Positions 47,401 through 60,400 are shown, counted from the first letter of the stretch. The stretch is 64,000 nucleotides of DNA from Aralia elata (GCA_034770075.1 JAVJAP010000025.1:124001-188000); one strand, 5' to 3'. Numbers and translations: made by a program. The notes: generated by a model from the sequence alone, not told the origin.

Positions 47401-50400
47401 CGGCGCGGCCGCGCTGCTTTTGAACTGTGACTGGGCGCGGCCGCGCTGGTGGTCCAGAGAGCCATTTTCTGCATAACGGCGTGGCAGCGCTAGAATTGAA
47501 CTGGATCAAGGCGCGGCCGCGCTGGTCTGGCTTGGCTGCTACTCTGATCCTTTTAAAGCTCTGAACTTGAAACTTTGTCCATCTTCCACTTCCCCCATCA
47601 ATCATGATTCTTTGCTTGGACCAAATTGATGAACTCAGAATCAAATTCCATGTTGAACGTTTCGCTACGAAGCTTGAATCCTTATCACTCGAACCGTGTA
47701 ATCCAACCTTGTGTTGTCGCGAAATAAATTGTAACCTCTTAAACAAGCTTGGACAACCACAACGTCGCGTGATTACTACTCCTTCCATGAATCGAACCAT
47801 ATCGTTGTTGATGACGTGGCCACACAAACGAATACGGTTCCAATAACTTGACTTTAGCTCCAATTTAAGCACCCATGATTTGAATTCATCCCATTCACAT
47901 ATGAACATTCGTTGATCCCTTGGAACTTTTGTTGAATGAATGTTGTTTGATGCGAGTCTGGTCAGGATCTCATCATAAAGGATTTTGGACATTAAACCTC
48001 AATTTGTTTTTGTAAAACTGCTATGCTTTTGCATTCTCTATAACCTTTTTGGATTTTTTTAACGGGCCCCTACTATGGGTGCGTTTAGGAGAATTTTTGT
48101 TTCTGATCTTAGTAGCGATTGGAGAGCTGCTCTCTTTTGAGTATTTTTTTTCCCACTTCTTGTAGGGTGGGTGGACTTGTTCAAGCTTGTATTCTCTGTT
48201 TCCATTTAACAAAATCACTTCTTTTATTTTAAAAAAATAATATTATAACCTTTTTGGATTTTCCTGAAGATTTTGGGTTTATGTAGCTTTTGTAGATCTT
48301 GCCAAAGATGAGTCTACAACCATTTGGGTTTTAGGATATCACAGGGAGGTCTGCTTCCTGTGGTATAGTTTTTGTAAGGATGATTTTGTTTGTAGTTTGT
48401 ATACTGTTTCATCCCCTTTGGCGACAGTTAATAATAAGTAATATGCATATAAGACTCACAAATTTTGTGATAGTTTTTTTCCCCCAAATGCACTTAGCAA
48501 CAAGTCGAGTCATAACCAACATATTTGTTGCTTACTCGGTTCAGATGTTTTGGTGGGAGGCACGATGCTAAGATACTTTAAAAGTGTGCAATATTTTCTG
48601 GTTTTGGGATCTGGATGGGCGTAATGCTCAGCATTTTAGAGAAAACTATTTATCTTCTGATTTGCTAGAAGATAAGATCTTTTTTCTTAATTCTTTATGG
48701 ACCTCTGCGATGGGTGCTTTTAGGGTATTTTTGTGTTTGATCTTGCTAGAGATTGGAGAAGAAGCTGTGAGGAGAGGAAGTTCCAATTCAAGTTAGATTA
48801 CTTATGGTTGACAATGAGTCCAGTCAGTGGCCAAATTAGCTGATGCACCATTTTTGAAAGCAACTTCTTGTGCTCATTATGTGATTCTATCATTATTGTT
48901 TCATATGTTGGAATTGGTACATATGATGTGATCATCATGATCCATAAAGTGGAGCATCATGGCCTCATCTGATTCGCTTGGTCTGGGTGCAAATCTTACC
49001 AATTACTTATGTTGCTAATATATAATGCTATACTACTCTCAGTTCTAGCAGTAACAGCTACTTGCAGAGACAAGGCTCTGAGCTCCTACAGTATCACTTT
49101 TCTTTGGTCGTGTCTCAGTTGCTTTATTGAGTTATATGAAACAGTTTTTTAGTGTAAAATGTGTATGTGAACTAATGCATTGTGGTATAGCTATTCTCTC
49201 TCTCTCTATATATATATGTTGTCTATATGTTCAGCTTAATGCATATAGTATCTCTTATATTCAGGTTACTTTTTGGTTGGGTGCTTTCTTTTGTCAGTTT
49301 CTTTGTTTCTTTTCAGGAATAGGATATGCACTAGCTAAAGAATTTCTAGAAGAAGGTGATAATGTCATAATTTGCTCAAGATCAGGTAAGGAAATTGCTT
49401 GTGCTAATGTTGGATTCATTCTTCCATAATTTTTTTATTTTGTCTATTCATGATATTGGCAATCAGTATCATAAGTTACTTGGTTTATTTAGGTTTTATT
49501 GATAGTTTATCTTATATAGACATTTTGTAAAATTGATACATACTATTCATGTAATTTCTGCTGAGAGTTTTGAATATCTTTAATTAGCACTAGGATTTGC
49601 ATTAATATGTATGTATATTTCTTGGAGTTTTTTTGTTTTATTTGTTTAAATCTATTTTCTATTCTTTATGTTTTATTTTATACTCTCTGAGATCCAAATA
49701 TAAGTAAAAAGTATTTACTCATTATTAGAAGTCAACTTAAAACATTTTCAAACTCAAAATTGACATGGATTCCTTTAATTTTAGTCAATACAATGATGAA
49801 TATTGTAAATTATCTAAAAAGTATTTAGTCATTGTAAGGTTTATTGTTTTATAATTTTTAATGAATCGTCTTAATTTTGAGTTTGAAAATGTCTCATATA
49901 TACTTTCAAAAGTCAATAATGATCTTATAATTTGGAACGGAGGTAGTATATTTCTAACCTTTATTTGTTTTTTCTTTTTATTTTTCTTCTTTGCCTTTTT
50001 TACTTTTATTCTTCCTGCATACATGGATTTATTTTCAACCTACCACATGTAGTGTAGGAGAAAGTGCGCTGTTGAGTTGTTGTGTAAAGAGGAAACTGTA
50101 GAAAAAAAAATCATGTCTTGGACTCTTGGTGGATTGTGATACCTGCTGATAATAGTGGTACCAGGGTTATAGGAGGAAAGGATGATAAGCCCCAGCTCAG
50201 GTAACTGAGGAAGCATAAAGTGATAATCTAGTAAATGACATTTCAAAAAAACGAAGCAAGTAAAATGGCACAGGGGTTGATGAAATATTGGGATTGGAAA
50301 GACAGATGTTCCTTCTGGCAATTTTTCAGTATCATTCCAGGATTGGGAATCACATGAAATGAATGCCATGGTATTGGATGTAGAGAGGGTGAAAGTTTAA

Positions 50401-53400
50401 ATGTTCATTATGGGAGTTGGAAGATGTACAAAATTCCCTTAGTAAAGTGAAAACCCCTTTAGTGGTTTCTTTGGTCGAGTCTGACAAAGGACATACTTGA
50501 TAAGAACAATAGACTTGATAATAATAGAGACAATGGCAGTAGATGTTCTTCATGAAAGGCCATATTTAGTGGCGAATCTCTCTTGTAAGAATGTAATCTC
50601 TCTTATATTTCTCTCTTATGTGAATTGCTATATTTATACAAGAGGTCTAGGAATTAAAAAATGAAAAAGGAGGAAAACAAGGAAGCTTGTTTTCCTTAAT
50701 ACAAGAAGCATGTTCCTGGCCACTATCTTCTAACACTCCCCCTCAAGTTGGTGTGTAGATGTCTCGCATACCCAACTTGAAACACAAAGGATGAAACATC
50801 TGATTTTACAAAGGGTAAGCAAATAAGACCACTGGTTAACTTTTCTTTGATGAAGTGTCTGTCAATCTCAATGTGCTTCGTTCTATCGTGCTGTACTGGG
50901 TCGTTTGCAATACTAATGACTGCCTTATTATCACAAAATAACTGCATAGGCCTTTTAGTTGTAACACCTAAATCTTCTAGCAGGGTTCGAAGTCACATTA
51001 ATTCACATATACCCAAGGCGATAGCTCGATATTCAGCCTCAGCACTAGATCTTGCCACCACAGACTGTTTCTTACTACGCCAAGTAACAAAATTACCTCC
51101 AACAAATGAATAGTAACCCGTTGTAGACCGACGATCCTCTATAGAACTAGCCCAATCTGAGTCGGAAAAAGCTTCAACTTTCATATGACCATGTGGTGCA
51201 AACAATAATCCTTTTCCAGGAGAAGAATTGAGATACCTCAGAATTCTGTAAACAGTTTCCATGTGGCAATGTCGAGGGTCATGTATATACTGACTCACTA
51301 TTCTCACAGCATAAGATATATCGGGTCTCGTATGAGAGAGGTATATCAATCGTCCCACCAAACGTTGATATCTTTCTCTATCAACTGTAGGTCCTGTGCC
51401 TCCTACTAGATGATGATTAACTTCAATAGGAGAATCAGCAGGCTTACATCCTAACAAGCCAGTTTCAGTTAGCAGATCAAGGACATACTTCCTTTGAGAT
51501 AGAAAGATGCCACTGGAGGATCTTGCAACTTCAATACCAAGAAAATATTTCAAAGGACCAAGATCTTTAATCTCAAACTCTCTGGTCAGTCTTGCTTTGA
51601 GATTAACTATCTCTTCTTTATTATCCCCTGTCACCACAATGTCGTCAACATAAACAATAAGAATGGTAATCTTACCCTTTATTTGTTTGACAAAAAGAGT
51701 ATGATCTGCTCGACTCTGCTTGTACCCAAACCTTATCATTGCTCTGTGGAGTCTACTAAATCAGGCTCTAGGAGATTGCTTCAGACCATACAAAGCCTTT
51801 CGTAACTTACAAACCTTCCCCATAGTAACAGATGGAGCAAAACCAAGAGGTATGTCTATGTACACTTCCTCCTCCAAGTTACCGTGAAGGAATGCATTTT
51901 TTACGTCTAATTGTTGAATATCCCAGCCGAAATTTGCTGCACATGAGATTATGGTACGAACAAAGTTCATCTTCGCTACAGGAGCAAATGTCTCCTGGTA
52001 ATCAATCCCATGAGTTTGAGTGTACCCTTTTGCCACTAGTCTGGCTTTGAGTCTCTCAACCGTTCCATCAGAATTTTGTTTGACTGTATATACCCACTTG
52101 CACCCAACTACTTTTTTTCCACAAGGAAGAGTGACTAGTTCCCATGTATCATTCTTTTTTAGGGCATTCATCTCCTCAATCATAGCTTGCTTCCAATTCT
52201 TATCACTAAATGCTTCTCTCCACCCCTGAGGAACATATATTGAAGACAAGGAAGAAACAAAGGAGCGATATGATGCAGATAATTTGCTATAGGCTAGGAA
52301 ATTAGAAATAGGATGTTGAGTACAAGTTCTAACCCCTTTTTCTAAGAGCAATAGGAATGTCAGTATCAACAGAAAAACAAGTAGGAATGCCAGTATCTTT
52401 AGAAGAACAAGTAGGAATGTCAATATCTTTAGAAGAACAAGTAGGATTAAGATTCTCACCATTAGCATTATCAAGACTAGGTCCGGAACAAGGTTGGTGT
52501 AGTGGTGCAGAAACGGTAACCTTATTCTTGCCTTTTCGAGCATAGGTCCTCAACTCAGGCTCAGACTCATTCTGTTTAGTAGGGGTGCTCATCGGTAAAA
52601 AACCGAACCGGTACCGAAAATACCGAACCGGTACCGATCCAAAAATACCGAAAAACTAAGAACCGGTACCGATACCGAATTACCGGTTTCGGTACCGGTT
52701 CGGTACAAAATCGGTACCGGTTTTTTCGGTTCGGTTGTCGGTAATACCGCATGGTAATATATATAATTATTAATAATAATTAAATAATTTTTTTTATATA
52801 TATTAACAATAATTAAATATATAATTAACAATAATTATTATTTAATAATAATTAAATTTTATATTTATATATATAATTATTAAAAATAATTATATATTTC
52901 GGTATTTCGGTATTTCGGTTTATACCGAATTCAAAAAATCCCTTACCGCTACCGGTACCGAAAAGTGTTAAAATACCGAAAAACCGATACCCAAAAAACC
53001 GGTACCGAAAAAAACCGGTACCGCCGGTACCGGTATCAACCGGTTCGGTAAAAAACCGAAAAAACCGAATTTTTTGAACACCCCTACTGTTTAGTACACT
53101 GTAACTCCCCCCGTGTAGAATTATCAGAAACAACAGGAACAGGAAAAGTAAAGCTTGTAATACTAGCCTCAGGAGCCTCAGGAAGCTTCTCCTCATTAAT
53201 AACATTCTCCCCCTGAGAAGAAGGTGAAGAAGAATAAAAAGGTTCCAATTCCCAAAAAGTGACATCCCGAGTGACAAAGACTTTGTTAGAAGAAGGATGA
53301 TAACATTTATAACCTTTTTGGGTTGGAGAATAACCAATGAAAACACACCTAATAGCTTTGGGATCTAATTTTCCCCGAGTGGGAGATTTATCATGAACAA

Positions 53401-56400
53401 AGCACACGTAACCAAAAACTCGAGGTGAAGGATAAGGACTGGTCGTGTGTTGGAGAAAAGAGATGGGACTCTTGTTCCCAAGATTTCTAGAGGGAAGGCG
53501 GTTTATAAGAAATGCAGCAGTCAGAACCGCATCTCCCCAAAGAAATTTAGGGGTTGATATAGTGAACATAAGAGTGCGGGCTACCTCTAGTAAGTGTCGA
53601 TTTTTTCTTTCCGCTACTCCATTTTGTTCTGGGGTTGTGACACATGAGGTTTGAAGAATAATGCCATGCTGAGAGAGATAAGATGCAAAAACATTATTAT
53701 TACTATATTCACGACCATTATCACTATGGAGAATTCTGACCTTAGCATCGAATTGGTTTGAATCATTTTATGAAAGTCTTGAAAACAAGCAAATACCTCA
53801 TTTTTGGTCCGCAGAAGGTAAATCCAAGTGACACGAGAATGACAATCAATAAAGCTAACAAACCATCTATGACCAGAACGGGAGACAACTCGAGAGGGTC
53901 CCCACACATCAGTATGGATAATGGCAAAAGGTTCAGAATGCCGACTGTTAGTAGCAGAATAAGTAGAACGTTTGTGTTTACCTAATTCACATGGTTCACA
54001 CAAAAACTGAGTTCTGTTACAATGCTCAACTAAAGATGGAAATAAAGACTCCAATACTGAAAAGGAAGGATGTCCCAAACGTCGATGCCATTGATAGAGA
54101 GAGGTCAGGCATGGGTGAGAAGTAGAGTGAAGAGCCTGAACCTGAGTAGAGGACATGTTAGACGAGGGAACATCTAAATAATAGAGACCGTTAACTGCAC
54201 TACCACTGCCAATCCTTTGCCCTGTCACCAAGTCCTGAAAAACACAATGATTTCCAAAAAAGGTTACTGAACAGTGTAGGGATTCACAAAGACGTTGGAC
54301 AGATAGTAAATTTGTAGTAAATGAAGGGATATGGAGAACAGATGATAATGTTAATGAAGGGGTACAAACGACAGAGCCACTCCCGGAAATAGAAGACAGG
54401 GAGCCATTGGCTACTTTAACCTTGTCTTTTCCAGAGCGGAGCGTGTATGAAGTAAAGAGATTGGAGGACCCAGTCATATGCGCAGAGGCACCTGTGTCTA
54501 TAATCCAACTAGGGTAACTAGATGAGACATTAAGAGCACAAGAGTGTATACCTGATTGTGCGAAATGAGAAATAGTACCAACACTATTAATGGAACTAGA
54601 TTCTGCCATGATGAGATAGTAAGAGCAAAAAATATCCAAGAAAATATCAACAAGGATATTATAAAGGCTTAAAAAATTAGCAGAAAGTAATTCTAGAAAC
54701 CAAAGGGATTGCAATTAATTGTACTACACAATAACACCACTTTAATTAGCAGTACAGGAGATGGAGCAACAAGAATTATCCAAGGGAATAACAATAAGGA
54801 TAATTAACAAGCGCAAAGATAGTAGAAAATTGTATTAAAAAAGACCTGGATTAGACCAAACCTGAGTTTCACTCAAAATAACCACTGTAGATGGAAAGAG
54901 GAGAGAGAAAAACCATGCTGAAAAAAGTCGCTGGAAAAGTAGCTGGAAAAGTCGCCGGAAAAAGTCACCGAAAAAAGTCGCCTGATAAAGGAGCAGAGCT
55001 CTGATACCATGTAAGAATGTAATCTCTCTTATATTTCTCTCTTATGTGAATTGCTATATTTATACAAGAGGTCTAGGAATTAAAAAATGAAAAAGGAGGA
55101 AAACAAGGAAGCTTGTTTTCCTTAATACAAGAAGCATGTTCCTGGCCACTATCTTCTAACATCTTTAATATCCATATTATATCCTCGTTGAGGGATTTAG
55201 GAAGAGTAAGGATGTCAAGGTGCTTTGGAAGCATAGTTGTCACGGCGCCACGACGAGTCATGGCGGTAGCCGACTGCCAGGACGCCTAGGCGACAAGGCG
55301 ACCGCCATGACGTCCGTATAGCGACAAGTCATTTACAATGTGTAATTTATATATTATTTATTTTACTTAACAAGTATATTGACAATAAAATTTCATATAC
55401 ATTAAAACTCAAAACATAACACTACAGAATAACATTAAAAACACAATTATGTAAATACTTAGTAATAACAATCCAAACATAAAACATTAGTATGTCCTAA
55501 TGTTTAACTTGGGGTTAAGTGCTGTTTTACACATTCATTGCAATAAATACAACAGCTTGGCATTATCTAAGGTACATCAGCTTGGCATTATTTAGTTGGC
55601 AGTTGACACTTGGCATATGTATATACAATTATGCATGACATAGAAACAAAAAAAATTCCTTTAAAAGAAAAGCAAGCAGTTTTGGGCATAAGAAAAGCAA
55701 GCAATTTTGCTTTAAAAAAAAAGGAGCAGTTTTGAAAAGCAAGCAGTTTTGCTTTAAAAGAAAAGTAAGCAGTTTTCAGCTGACAATAATACCCATATTA
55801 TCAGATGAGTCCTTTAAAAATATATATTTATGAAAAAAGAAAGAAGGATAAGGGTAACATAGAAACAGAGTCGAGAAGGAGAGAGAGTAAAATAGATTTA
55901 CAGAGAGAAGCTGGGTCAAGGATGTGTGTGTGAGAGAGAAGGTCAAATCAGCCGCGATCGAGTCTAAACTTTCAGTCTTGCTGCGAATCGCGATTGTCTG
56001 CAGATAAGGGTTTTAATTTTATTGCCTTTCTCATTCTATTTTAATCGATGGGTCATGGGTAATGGCCATGGGTCATGGGTTTATGCCGTGGGTCAATGGA
56101 TTGGGTCAGAGCTGCTAAGCGACGTCATGAGACGCCGAGCTGCCAAGGCGCACGCCTTAGCAGCTCCCCTCAAGTCGACCTCTCGCCATACCATTTCTCC
56201 ATTGCATGGACGCCTAGGCGACGTCGTGACAACTATGTTTGGAAGTGTGCTTTTCTTAGTTTTGTGGGGGATTTGATCAATGTTCTAAAAATCGTTAGGC
56301 GAACCTAGGCTGCGGAAGGGGCGTCTAGCGCCTAGGCCGCCTAGGCAGTGGCTAGGTGTTTTCCTAAGCGGATTAGGCGTTTTCTTAGGCGATCCCATTT

Positions 56401-57435
56401 AATTATTTTTCTATTGTATATACTTGTTATACTATACAAAACATATAGTATATGTAATTATTTTAAATTTTACATGAAACATTACCCCCAAAATAAAAAC
56501 AATCTTTTAAGGCTTAACAAATTCATTTAAGTATTGTAGAGCTTCAAAGTAGAGGTCTGATTCTGCCTAAGTGGGGGCAAGGTGCTAAGCCAAATTAAGG
56601 AGGTAGAGGACCGCCTAGTGCCTAGGCGGGGATTGATCGGACCTAGGCGGGAATTTTTGAAACACTGGATTTGATATGAATGAAAAGGAGAAACAATTAT
56701 CTTTGAACTTTTTTGGTAGAGCTAATTATTTTCTGACCTTGCTTCGGGCTTCAGCTATGGGAGCGTGTAGGGTATCTCAGTTTCAGATTTATGTAAAGAT
56801 TGGATATCTACAAGTTTCTGTCCAACGCCTCTCAAATGTCCTCTTTTTGTATATCTACAAGTTTTATTTGTTATTGTTAACAAGCTGTGTGTGTATAGAA
56901 GTGGTGTTTGTAGGTATGACTAAATAGACTACAAATCAGACAGTAAAACAATATGCGGCTTCTTGCTGTTTTTTCCCTCTCTTCTCAGTTGTGGGTATTG
57001 TCGTTAAAGTGGTGAATTGGCTTGGTTGTTGATGAGGTGCTTGAGGAATATAGTCAAGCGGGCTAGAATGGTAGACCGCATGTTATATGTTTATATCTGG
57101 AGGGAATAACTAGACACACTCTTAAGGTATATATGATGCTTTCACTGATATAGTTCAAATGGACAAGCTGTTCATCTACATAGGCAGAAGAAGGTTACTG
57201 TCTGTGAGACAATGTCAAATAGTTTTAGTTGAAAAAGCAGACCTGAAAATCTTTCCAGATACATTTTAAACGAAGTTTGAGAGCTGGTCTTACGAAGGAA
57301 ATGTTGATTAGAAAAATAATCTAGAGAGATCTTAGGAAACTTCCTTAGAGCCAACATCTACTGGGTAGCTAGGGTGTCAAGAAAAAGCAGTTCCAAACTA
57401 TGACTTCTAAAGTATCTTTATCTATCACACATGCA

Positions 57436-57469
<34 letters not shown>

Positions 57470-60400
57470 GTCTTTATTCGTTTTGAGGTGTCCATATGCC
57501 TGATCCTTCCTGTAGTTTTTTATTCTATGAGTGATATCCGGCTTGCATAGTTATTTTTGTGGATCTTTTAGCTCTAACCAGACCTAAATTACATGCCTCA
57601 CTAGAATTTCCTAATTATCCCATAACCCTTGAAGAATTACTTTTTTCTTACAATAGAAATATAATCCAACATATCTTTTAATGAAATTTTCTACAGCTGA
57701 AAGGGTGGATTCTGCTATTCAGAGCTTAAGAGCAGAATTTGGGAAGCAGCATGTGTGGGTACCTGCTTCATGACTTCGTATTTGTTGTTGAAAGATATAC
57801 TTCTTCCTATTCTTATTTTCCTTTTTATTTCCTTCGGCTCAGGCTGTTATACTTCATATTTCTAGTTCTAACAAGCTACTTCATCTACAGGGTACCAAAT
57901 GTGATGTTCGAGATGGGAATGATGTGAAGAATCTAGTTAAATTTGCTCAACAAAACCTGAAGTACATTGATATATGGGTACTTGATTGATATCCTTTTGT
58001 CTCTGTATTTATTTTTCTTTTAATCTGTATATGTGATACGTAGTTGCAAGTATCTTCTATGATTTGTACTCTCTCAATTTAAGAATATAAGAGGTCAATA
58101 TTGACTTTTGAAAGTCAACTTAAAACATTTTCAAATTCAAATATGATATAAATCCATTTAATTATAGTCAACCCAATTAGGAACAGTATAAACTATTTAA
58201 AAAGACAACTAATTACAAGATTTATTGTTTTCAAAACTCAAATAAATCATGTCAATTTCAAATTAAAAATGTCTCAAATTAACTTTTAAAAAGTCAATAT
58301 TGATCATATATTTGTAACATAGGGAGAATTTACCTTCAGCCATTTCTTTTTATTTTTATTCCTTTTTAATAAGTATGAAACTAAAATTAAAGAAAATAGC
58401 GACATATACGATACCAAAATGTGCAACCCAATAAGTCTTGCTACACCTGAAAATAAGAACTCACTAACTTGCATACCAAGTGAGCTACGAACACATGAGG
58501 ATGCCTGTTATGGAAAGTTATAAAGACAAAATATGTTTTGAGTTATATGATTAGGTATTTTTGTAGTATTTGCTCAAGAGGTCTTTACTGTGCAAATTCT
58601 CCATCAAACTATTTTAGCTGTTGGATCCTACATGTGCTCCTTCTTTATGGTATGAGGGGCATTGGATCTAGCCACGGTCTATAAGACCTAAAGTTGGGAC
58701 CTGCACTTTCACATCCACTCAGCAGGAGCATAAATTCATTTTACTGCTGCTCCAAATATAATTAGATGAAATTAAACTTTATTTATTGGGATACAAAATA
58801 TGATGGCATTAAATTTCCAGTCTGATCTTACTTAAATTGTACTCAAATTGGCTATGTTACTTGTCATTAAGCATGGCATTGAACTGACAGTGGTGGAAGT
58901 AGTAGCATTATTTTTTTTTATTGGGGGTATTAGTTAATTATTAATAAAATACAATCAACAATTGATAAAATTAATATTTTGTTTTGATACTAAATAATAT
59001 CACAATAAAAAGCATTCCACAAAAAATGATACTCCTTCCATTCTATAAGATCAATTTTGACTTTTTTTAAAAAAAATTGATATATTTTCAAATTCAAAAT
59101 TGATCTGATGCATTTAACTTTTGATAATAGTAAATCTTGTAATTAGTAGTTTTTAGATAGTTTGCGAATTCATATCAATTTTGAATTTGAAAATATTTCA
59201 AATTGACTTCGAAAACTTGATCCTATATTTGGATTGGTCATTGGAGGGAGTATAAAGCAAGTGATTTTGAGTCAACAACAGAATTAAGTCACATCCTTGA
59301 TAAATATAATAAACCCAACCATAGTCAAACATAACTATTCAATGAAGAATTAAGTTTAAACCTCGAATGAAGAGCCAATCTTTAACAAGATCCAAAAATT
59401 TCCAAGGACTAGAATGTTTTTACCTCTCGTCTGAGCATAATTCTCCATTTCTAAATTCTATACATGGGAGGGAGATTCAATTTCTTGAGATTTTATTTTT
59501 TTTGGCTAATTTAAATGATAGGGAGACGGAGGAATTCTCTTTATTTATTCAACTTCTTAACTCAGATTCTTTTTCTCAGTCCTTGGATAGACGTGTTTGG
59601 TGTTTTGATTCTGAATCTTCTCGCGCCGTTCTTTTTTCACTTACTATTGGGTTATCATCCAGTTCATCGTTTTACTCTAGCCTCTTATATTTGGAAAGCA
59701 AAGGATCCCTAAAAAATTATGGCTTTTATGTGGTTCTTATCTCTTGGTCGGCTTAACGCTAATGATATGCGTCAGAGGCGTAAGCCTTACAAATCTTTAT
59801 CCCCAGATGTGTGTAATGTGTTTAAAGGATAGTGAGTCTTTTTCTCATTTATTTCTTCACTATTTGGTGGCTTGGCGGTTGTGGTGTTGTTTGTTTAGTG
59901 TGATAGGTGAAAGTTGGATATGTCTCTATTCGGTAGAAGATTTTTTACTATACAAATTCAGGGATTTTGGTCATACGAGTGATATGAGGATTCTTTGGAG
60001 ATGTGCTTGTTTTGCTTGGGGAATTTGGATTGAGAGGAATGTTAGAATTTTTTGCGATTGGACTACAAATATTGACTTACTTTGAGATAGAATATCTTTC
60101 TTTGTTTCTCTTTGGGCTCATTCAGTGTGAGCTTTTGGAGGAATTTCCTTTCCGATCAATAAAGAGATTGGTGGGCGGTGCTTCATAATTTTAAGTTTTT
60201 CTCCTCTTGTTTTCTTTAATTTCTTTTGAGAGGACTTCTTGTCCTTGTCATGCATTGTAATTTTCTCTTCTAATCGATAAAATATTCTTCTTTTACCAAA
60301 AAAAAGAAAACAAAGAAAAGCAAGACCCGAAAATTAACCAATAGATGAATGTAGGAAACCAAAAAATAACATTTTGTGGACATTTAAAGGGAGTTTATAA

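Larger units (their letters stand above)
44728..49316 (+). other. NOL intron 1 (4.6 kb), transposon-filled
   Basis: GT at 44728 and CAG at 49314-49316. It holds a Stowaway-like MITE (45290-45524), three LINE 3' fragments (46240-46575, 48061-48238, 48560-48800), an unclassified insertion (46652-47982) and a short CT/TA repeat before the acceptor (49194-49218). The rest is AT-rich with no genes. Confidence 0.75.
50743..54714 (-). pseudogene. Copia pol, gag-less, with stops, frameshifts and a MITE insertion
   Basis: The longest N-terminal frame starts at 54714; an ATG at 54609 opens MAESSSINSVG. Protease: SWIIDTGASAHMTG, intact. Integrase: WHRRLGHPSFSVLE, FLCEPCELGKHKRS, then IHTDVWGPSRVVSRSGHRWF, followed by a frameshift near 53740 to SDNGRE and PEQNGVAERKNRH. 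After the MITE, the RT reads DTWELVTLP, CKWVYTVKQNSDG, DVKNAFLHGNLEEEVY and LIVYVDDIVV. RNase H has EAFSDSDWASS and SSAEAEYRAIA. Stops at 51761 (after SPRA) and 50993 (after ICELM) stand where tryptophan is usual, each a TGG-to-TGA change. It is inactive as it stands despite identical LTRs. Confidence 0.85.
50584..55161 (-). mobile_element. Copia retrotransposon, antisense in NOL intron 2, identical LTRs
   Basis: The 152-bp LTRs at 50584-50735 and 55010-55161 are identical base for base, so the insertion is recent. On the minus strand a tRNA-Met primer site (tggtatcagag, at 54999-55009) follows the first LTR directly, and a purine tract (ttgagggggag, 50736-50746) precedes the second. Flanks are tctct (50579-50583) and tcttt (55162-55166), a duplication with one mismatch. 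Pol order is protease, integrase, RT, RNase H, which is Copia. No gag with a zinc knuckle is present: only about 400 bp separate the primer site from the protease frame. It contains a 507-bp hAT MITE. Confidence 0.9.
55162..56830 (+). mobile_element. LINE ORF2 C-terminal fragment split by two hAT-like elements
   Basis: Three short pieces (55162-55231, 56246-56277, 56676-56830) read together at the DNA level like the WGIW-ERN C-terminal region of the L1 fragment at 60000. The last piece repeats the gctatgggagcgtgtagggt motif found at 48700 (gcgatgggtgcttttagggt). The intervening parts are the two DNA transposons. Confidence 0.5.
49386..57696 (+). other. NOL intron 2 (8.3 kb), transposon-filled
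   Basis: GTAAG at 49386 and CAG at 57694-57696. It contains a Stowaway-like MITE (49681-49948), the antisense Copia element (50584-55161) with its hAT MITE, a LINE fragment (55162-56830) split by two hAT-like elements, and a GT/TA microsatellite (57434-57469). The segments 49950-50583 and 56830-57430 hold nothing I can name. Confidence 0.75.

Noticed and set aside
46640..47990. Reading the 1.3 kb insertion as a solo LTR
   Set aside because: TG and CA ends with a matching 5-bp duplication could not be found; the flanking repeats are 17 bp or longer.
47393..47992. 199-codon minus-strand frame
   Set aside because: It runs through a palindromic tandem array, matches no family I recognise and has no supporting splice or promoter context.
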